From Actinomycetota bacterium (GTDB taxonomy: Bacteria > Actinomycetota > Actinomycetes > Mycobacteriales > Mycobacteriaceae), in assembly GCA_018268465.1 (NCBI GenBank), contig JAFDWN010000042.1:1-43460 (forward strand): a DNA stretch of 43,460 bases, written 5' to 3'. A program made the translations under genes and the position numbers. This document shows, in pieces, positions 39,599 to 43,460 of this stretch. Numbering within the stretch: position 1 is the first letter of the stretch; every line of letters starts with the position of its first letter. The notes under the pieces are model-generated. The model did no database searches. It saw only the letters and a list, made by a program, of their open reading frames with translations, and was not told the DNA's origin.

Positions 39599-39624
39599 CA
39601 GGTTCGAATCCTGCCGGGGGCACC
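39599..39624 (+). other. attR core: second copy of the 26-bp tRNA-Arg repeat
   Basis: Identical to 27669-27694. Only the 3' part of the tRNA is present, with no acceptor 5' strand or anticodon arm upstream, as expected for the distal att site. The bases after it resemble those after attL in places (a CGTTAGCTGAC match near 27777 and 39733), which suggests it is also the left end of a second element. Confidence 0.88.
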
Positions 39625-39754
39625 AGCTCAAAAACCGCCTCTCAACAGGCATTACAGCCCGATCTGGCCGACCTTCCCGGCAGGGCTCAACGATGATCCA
39701 ACCGTCGGCCTCTTTGCTGGTAGCTCGATTTCGTTAGCTGACGGGTTGCGCTGG

Positions 39755-40570
39755 TTAGGCCGCGGTTTCCCTGATCTGGCGCGGTTGGGTGCTGTCCGAC
39801 CGTTCCCATCGATAGCACGCTTCGTCTTCGAACTCGACCACGATTTGCAACCGGTAGTCCGCGCTGGACGCTTTGAACGCCATTACTGATTGCTGATTTG
39901 GCGTGAGTGTCTTCGTCCACTCCGTCGCCAGTTCTCCGACCATCGCTTCGCTGAGACGTTCACTGAAGTCAGCGCCGAGCTTTTGAGTGACGTAACGGTC
40001 CATCTGCTGCGAGGTCATGTTTCCGAGGTTCGGTCCGACCCGCTGCACACCGGGCATACCGCCGCCGCCCATCATTCCGATCATTTGGTTGAGCGCTTGC
40101 ATGGGATCGCTTTGCATCGCACCCGACACCGCGCCGCGCAGCCCCTCGGTGATGATGCGTTCGATACCCTGGCCGATCTCCACTTCGTTGTTGGCCTGAC
40201 GGCAACCATCTGGCACTTCGTTGCCCTCAGCGTCGAGCGCAACGACGCGAACGCCGAGCAGGTTGACCGCGCCATTGCTCAAGTTGTTGATCCGCGCCAT
40301 CCATAGGTTCTCGCCGAACATGTCGGCGCGGTTGATCGACGGAACGATCTTGCGCGCTTGGGCGGCAATGCGGTCATCTTCGGCGCGCTGCATCACGGCC
40401 ATCTGGTCGTTGTAGCGCTTGCGGTCTTCGGTCGCTTGCGTCTCGCGGTCGTCACGTTCCCGTCGAGCTTTGCGCGGTTCGCACCACACCGCGACGTAGA
40501 GCGCGATGAGTACGCCGACCGTTGTCGAAACCGACGTAGTGATCTGTAGCCAAGCCGGAATCAGATTCAC
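39755..40570 (-). CDS. Single-pass membrane protein of unknown function (cargo)
   Basis: A 271-residue protein with one N-terminal membrane helix (about 9-29, ITTSVSTTVGVLIALYVAVW), a charged helical stretch (EPRKARRERDDRETQATEDRKRYNDQ), a beta-type domain (LWMARINNLSNGAVNLLGVRVVAL), a Met/Gly-rich linker (MIGMMGGGGMPG) and a C-terminal YRLQIVVEFEDEACYRWERSD. Proteins with one membrane helix and this C-terminal VEFxD...W pattern occur in actinobacteria, but I know no function. GGGAG precedes the GTG start. Its slot just inside the att site equals that of the membrane gene in the first element. Confidence 0.65.
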   Translation of the reverse strand: MNLIPAWLQITTSVSTTVGVLIALYVAVWCEPRKARRERDDRETQATEDRKRYNDQMAVMQRAEDDRIAAQARKIVPSINRADMFGENLWMARINNLSNGAVNLLGVRVVALDAEGNEVPDGCRQANNEVEIGQGIERIITEGLRGAVSGAMQSDPMQALNQMIGMMGGGGMPGVQRVGPNLGNMTSQQMDRYVTQKLGADFSERLSEAMVGELATEWTKTLTPNQQSVMAFKASSADYRLQIVVEFEDEACYRWERSDSTQPRQIRETAA

Positions 40571-40717
40571 GGTTCACTCCCTAGATTCGGTCGAACCTTC
40601 CGGCTCAAACGGTAGGGACGCAGTACGACACTTTCGGCCATCCGTGAACGCCTTGGCGGGGTGGGGGTGCTAACGGAGCTCGCGTCAGCCTGGCGATGCG
40701 GTCAGTCGGAGTTGTCG

Positions 40718-42205
40718 TCAGCCGGAGTTGTCGTCAGCAGTTGGCGAGTCAGCCACGTCAGACTCAGTTGCGGAATTTGCACCGTCTACGTCCGCCTCAG
40801 CGTCGTCGTTCTCGTCGCCCGCACTTAATGCGTTGGCAAGAGATTCACGCACATCTTCGTCGGTCTCAGCGAGCAGATTCCAACCGTTCCAGATGAGTCC
40901 TGAAACCGACACCTTCGAGTTGGTTCGCGAACTAGCCACGCCCTTTATGTAATCGACAGACACGCGTTTCCCATTAACTAGCGCCACGACTTCATTCACC
41001 CGCACCAGATTTCCGACGGTCTCGGTCACCCTCTCAACAAGATCGCTAGTCGCCACGTCACCAAGTCCCGGTGACGCGAAACGAACCGTTATACCGTCCG
41101 CGTCGCTCACACCGATGTCAGAGATGGTCAACCGTGCCTCTTCCGCCACCGTTGAGATTCTGGACAGTGACGGCGCAGGATCGACCGTGAACTCTTGGTC
41201 GCTTGACGAGGCGGACGACGGGGCGGATGCACCAACCCACGCTTGGTAACCACCACCCCTCAACGAAAGGATTCCATTCTCGATTTGCCACATAAACGGA
41301 TCGACCTCTTGGTCGGACCGTTGCGTTCTCAACACGGCGCAGCGATTCGATACGAGCCGCCCTATGGCGTTCTTCATGATGCTTTGAATCCGAGGCTGTT
41401 GGCCTACCAGGTTTAGTTGGGCGAACGACTCTAGAGTGACCGCATTGCCGATCTGCTCCCAGAAGTCAGACAGCGACTCAGGCACAATGTCCAACATTTG
41501 GTGGAGCAATTCCGCGGTCAGATTGTCGCCGATTGAAGTCAGGCCACCTGGGAATTCGATCGCAGAGGCGCCCCCACTGACCCAAGCCGCTTCGAACAAA
41601 TGCGTGAATTCTGCGGAAGACGCGGGATCGAGCACTGTTTGGACAGCCTCGATTCCGTCTGCGGTTGCTTCGTGGTCAGAATTCATCGCGCCATCGAAAC
41701 CAGACTCAACCCTCAGCGCTAGGCTTTGAGCTTCGGAGTCGGTAATGACTCCCTTGCCGCCTCGCATAACAAACGATGAAAGCATTTTTCCGGTACGGGG
41801 CGAATCGTCCAAAAGTCCAATCGTAGGCATGCTCGTGACGAGACTTCTTCGCTCGCCGGCCGACTGAGAAAGATTGTCGATAGATTGCTGCAGCGGCTCG
41901 TTATTGTTTGGCAGAAATTCGCTTAGTTGCACAAAAATTGGTCGGCGATCAGCTAATCGGACGACATCATCCCTTATTTCGTCGGCATACGCCGAGGCGC
42001 GAAGAAATACGAAGCGCTGAGGTCGATTCGGCCATCGCATTACGAAGTCAGGCAAGTACGAATGGTTGAAATGCTCCGTTGAGAGCAGTTTCATGTCACC
42101 ATCGGCCTCATAAAGTGTCTGAGCAGCGAGCTTCTTGATGCGGCTTACCGCTTCTCCAGATTCGCTACCGTCTGCGGCTTCTAAGATTTCATTGTACGAA
42201 GTCAC
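40718..42205 (-). CDS. Partner protein of a putative nuclease, unknown 495-residue family
   Basis: No family recognised. The N-terminal about 110 residues contain HFNHSYLPDFVMRWP...RFVFLR, which recalls a degenerate restriction-endonuclease-like fold (PD followed by a strand) without a clear E/D-x-K. The middle is helical, and around residues 345-435 is a beta-rich domain (RLTISDIGVSDADGITVRFA ... VVALVNGKRVSVDYIKG). The last 40 residues are acidic and unordered. The GTG start overlaps the nuclease stop (GTGA), so the two are made together. The DNA is AT-richer than the chromosome. Coupled two-gene units of this type in satellites are often anti-phage systems. That is inference. Confidence 0.7.
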   Translation of the reverse strand: MTSYNEILEAADGSESGEAVSRIKKLAAQTLYEADGDMKLLSTEHFNHSYLPDFVMRWPNRPQRFVFLRASAYADEIRDDVVRLADRRPIFVQLSEFLPNNNEPLQQSIDNLSQSAGERRSLVTSMPTIGLLDDSPRTGKMLSSFVMRGGKGVITDSEAQSLALRVESGFDGAMNSDHEATADGIEAVQTVLDPASSAEFTHLFEAAWVSGGASAIEFPGGLTSIGDNLTAELLHQMLDIVPESLSDFWEQIGNAVTLESFAQLNLVGQQPRIQSIMKNAIGRLVSNRCAVLRTQRSDQEVDPFMWQIENGILSLRGGGYQAWVGASAPSSASSSDQEFTVDPAPSLSRISTVAEEARLTISDIGVSDADGITVRFASPGLGDVATSDLVERVTETVGNLVRVNEVVALVNGKRVSVDYIKGVASSRTNSKVSVSGLIWNGWNLLAETDEDVRESLANALSAGDENDDAEADVDGANSATESDVADSPTADDNSG

Positions 42206-42822
42206 CGCTCAATCTCCTTCGCATTATTGATGATGTGTTCTTCGATTACTCCGTGGTGCTTCTGCGATAGAGTCAGATGATCGACCTGCTTTTCCGAAAG
42301 AATCAGCATCCAAATCCGTTCCGAAACTAACGCAGCAGTATCCGGATCATATGCATCGGCCGGAGTCTGGTCTGACGTGAAGTTGACGTCTATTAGATCC
42401 TTGTGCAGAACGGCTGTCTTAACTTTGTCGACGGTCGCGATTTCCTCCCACAAAGTGCCGCCGTGCGGAGCAAACGCTATCCAGAAGAAATGGTCAGCCA
42501 TGAAGTGTTTCGTGGCGACGGCTCTATAACAATGCGCGAGGAAAGCTCGGAAATGTTTTGGCAGATCTGATGACTTGTCATAATTCTTGCACTCAGCGAG
42601 GAAGTTCTCACCCTCGTAGTCGCCTTCGCGGAACTGCCCGCCAAGGTCAAACGAGAAGACGTCTTGCACGTCGTTGTAAACGGCCTTCTCAAGAGTGAGT
42701 TTAGTTTTTGCGACCCGATCGGGGTTCACCCAATCGGCGCGAACCCTAGTAGTGCGGTCCAGCCACCTCTTCGCGAGAAGCGCCCCTACACGACCCTTCT
42801 TCTGCTCCGTCTCACCCGCCAC
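42202..42822 (-). CDS. Putative PD-(D/E)XK-type nuclease of a two-gene cargo unit
   Basis: The GTG at 42822 is preferred because GGGGGAG lies 5 nt before it (206 residues); a longer frame begins at 42846. A candidate active site is FSFDLGG followed 14-16 residues later by FLAECKNYD: the Asp of FDLGG and the E-C-K triad fit the PD-(D/E)XK nuclease pattern with usual spacing. The rest has FFWIAFAPHG and IWMLILSEKQVDHL, plausible core strands. No close family is recognised and a restriction enzyme of unusual type is possible. It is the first gene of the pair with the 495-residue protein. Confidence 0.68.
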   Translation of the reverse strand: MAGETEQKKGRVGALLAKRWLDRTTRVRADWVNPDRVAKTKLTLEKAVYNDVQDVFSFDLGGQFREGDYEGENFLAECKNYDKSSDLPKHFRAFLAHCYRAVATKHFMADHFFWIAFAPHGGTLWEEIATVDKVKTAVLHKDLIDVNFTSDQTPADAYDPDTAALVSERIWMLILSEKQVDHLTLSQKHHGVIEEHIINNAKEIER

Positions 42823-43005
42823 ACAAGCTCCCCCACGTCTGCGCACTCATCCGCCGTAGGCTACGTCACCCCCAATCTCCACATGCGACGTTCCCGTCCG
42901 TGTCGCACCGGCACAAAACCGTCAAAACGATCCCGCACTGACAAACTATCGCTGGGCGACGACAAGTTCAGCCCGTGGCCGTGAACCGTCGATCTCACCG
43001 GTCAA

Positions 43006-43245
43006 TCAGTAGGACACGCGACGGCCAGCGCTCACGCCGACGTAGTAGCGCGATCGGCCGCGCTTGGGCTTGAGTTCGATCCCGGCGCGCACGCCGACAT
43101 ACTCCCCGCCAGGGCCGACCCGACCGGCGCTGACCTTGCGCGATACGACTTTGGTGGGCACGGCGCGTTTAACCCGCGAAGACCGCGAGCCGGTCGGCGC
43201 GAACCTCCCACGGCGGTCGCGCTTGTAGTTTCGTCGCTTCGCCAT
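43006..43245 (-). CDS. 79-residue basic protein, second copy
   Basis: Same length and plan as the gene at 29068-29307. From VSRKVSAGRVGPGGEYVGVR to the end the two proteins differ only at one or two residues, while the N-terminal basic part differs more (MAKRRNYKRDRRGRFAPTG). A longer open frame upstream is the integrase remnant, not part of this protein. Its survival next to a large deletion suggests either recent loss or an independent use. Confidence 0.75.
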   Translation of the reverse strand: MAKRRNYKRDRRGRFAPTGSRSSRVKRAVPTKVVSRKVSAGRVGPGGEYVGVRAGIELKPKRGRSRYYVGVSAGRRVSY

Positions 43246-43265
43246 CGGGTCACTTTTTCTTGAAG

Positions 43266-43460
43266 CGGCCAGGCGTGGCTGTTGCGCCGCTTGTTGGCCG
43301 AGCCCCAGTCCCGCATACCACGCGCGGATCGTCTCGCTGGTCAAGGAGCGCAGGGCAATCGGCCCTAGATCCGGTTCGATCAACTGCGTCCACTTGGCGT
43401 TGCATTCGCTTCGGGTGCTGTTTTCGACGTTGCGGTGTGTCAATGGTCAAGTGGAAGTAT
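43266..43460 (-). pseudogene. Integrase remnant, N-terminal core-binding part, frameshifted
   Basis: Translations in different frames match residues about 103-162 of the intact integrase (numbered from the ATG at 39368): TIDTPQ (like TVIDQR), then ENSTRSECNAKWTQLIEPDLG (like DSTRIEYNAKWSNLIEPKLG) through RAWYAGL, then NKRRNSHAW (like KPRRNSHAY). At least two frameshifts separate these pieces. The catalytic domain is missing: the sequence runs directly into the basic gene at 43245. The remnant continues past the right edge. Confidence 0.8.

Larger units (their letters stand above)
27669..39624. mobile_element. Integrated capsid-encoding phage satellite-like element (about 11.9 kb)
   Basis: Bounded by the 26-bp att repeat and carrying, from left to right: a membrane cargo gene, small basic genes, a major-capsid-like gene (leftward operon), an excisionase-like gene, hypotheticals, primase-polymerase/helicase, a candidate origin, two zinc-knuckle proteins (rightward operon), a PLD-like cargo gene, a small gene, and a tyrosine integrase next to attR. 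No tail, portal, large terminase, lysis or protease gene is present. In size and content this resembles phiRv1/phiRv2 of M. tuberculosis and capsid-carrying phage satellites, which rely on a helper phage for tails. The satellite interpretation is inference. Confidence 0.85.
39599..43460. mobile_element. Second, internally deleted relative of the satellite in tandem
   Basis: To the right of attR the gene plan repeats that of the first element's left end: gap of about 130 nt, cargo genes on the minus strand, then the 79-residue basic gene. Instead of a capsid and replication operon it then passes directly into an N-terminal integrase remnant with frameshifts, also on the minus strand. The reading that fits is a tandem integrant that lost about 8-9 kb of its middle. 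Its right att site would lie just beyond the window. The element has no working integrase of its own. Confidence 0.7.

Noticed and set aside
27669-43460. CRISPR array or toxin-antitoxin pair
   Set aside because: No spaced repeat array occurs. The only short tandem repeats are the 9-bp iterons. No small pair shows a known toxin or antitoxin motif.

Overview
The window looks like a chromosomal segment of a mycobacterium, most likely a rapid grower (Mycolicibacterium type). The DNA is GC-rich, with GTG starts and frequent ATGA overlaps between stop and start codons. The order argS-lysA-hom-thrC-thrB-rho ... rpmE-prfA-prmC-Sua5-wecA-(atpI-like)-atpB-E-F-H-A-G-D-C-DUF2550 / PduO / murA / rrn promoter matches the Rv1292-Rv1315 region of M. 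tuberculosis. Mycobacterial hallmarks are a MurA with Asp at the fosfomycin position, a fused b-delta AtpH, an alpha-subunit C-terminal extension, a gamma-subunit loop, and a c-subunit with its ion-binding Glu at residue 65.

Region 1 (1-15.2 kb) is housekeeping and almost all on the minus strand. It holds a ribosomal RNA promoter firing off the left edge, murA, the F1Fo ATP synthase operon, wecA for cell-wall lipid carriers, a Sua5-type tRNA modification gene, the release-factor pair prmC/prfA, and rpmE. Region 2 (15.3-18.8 kb) is a small accessory island between rpmE and rho, absent at this position in M. tuberculosis. It has a mycothiol-dependent-isomerase-like protein divergent from a MarR regulator across a perfect palindrome, and a FadD17-like acyl-CoA synthetase divergent from a TetR regulator. 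Region 3 (18.8-27.5 kb) is rho plus the aspartate-family operon argS-lysA-hom-thrC-thrB. A tRNA-Arg(CCG) gene follows, divergent from argS.

Region 4 (27.67-39.62 kb) is an integrated element of about 11.9 kb in the 3' end of tRNA-Arg, bounded by a 26-bp direct repeat. It carries a tyrosine integrase, an excisionase-like gene, a primase-polymerase/helicase with an iteron-like origin candidate behind it, a major-capsid-like protein with three small downstream genes, a zinc-knuckle protein that could be a small-terminase-like packaging factor, and two cargo genes: a membrane coiled-coil protein and a PLD-like protein with a very acidic tail. There are no tail, portal or large-terminase genes. 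This is the layout expected of a capsid-encoding phage satellite, comparable in style to phiRv1/phiRv2 of M. tuberculosis.

Region 5 (39.6 kb to the right edge) appears to be a second, internally deleted relative of the same element in tandem. It shares the att core and the sequence next to it, keeps a near-identical copy of the 79-residue basic protein, and ends in a frameshifted integrase remnant. Its cargo is a membrane protein and a tightly coupled two-gene unit whose first product has a PD-(D/E)XK-nuclease-like motif. These cargo genes are the best candidates for an undescribed, probably anti-phage, system. All functional statements about region 4 and 5 cargo are inference from motifs and context.
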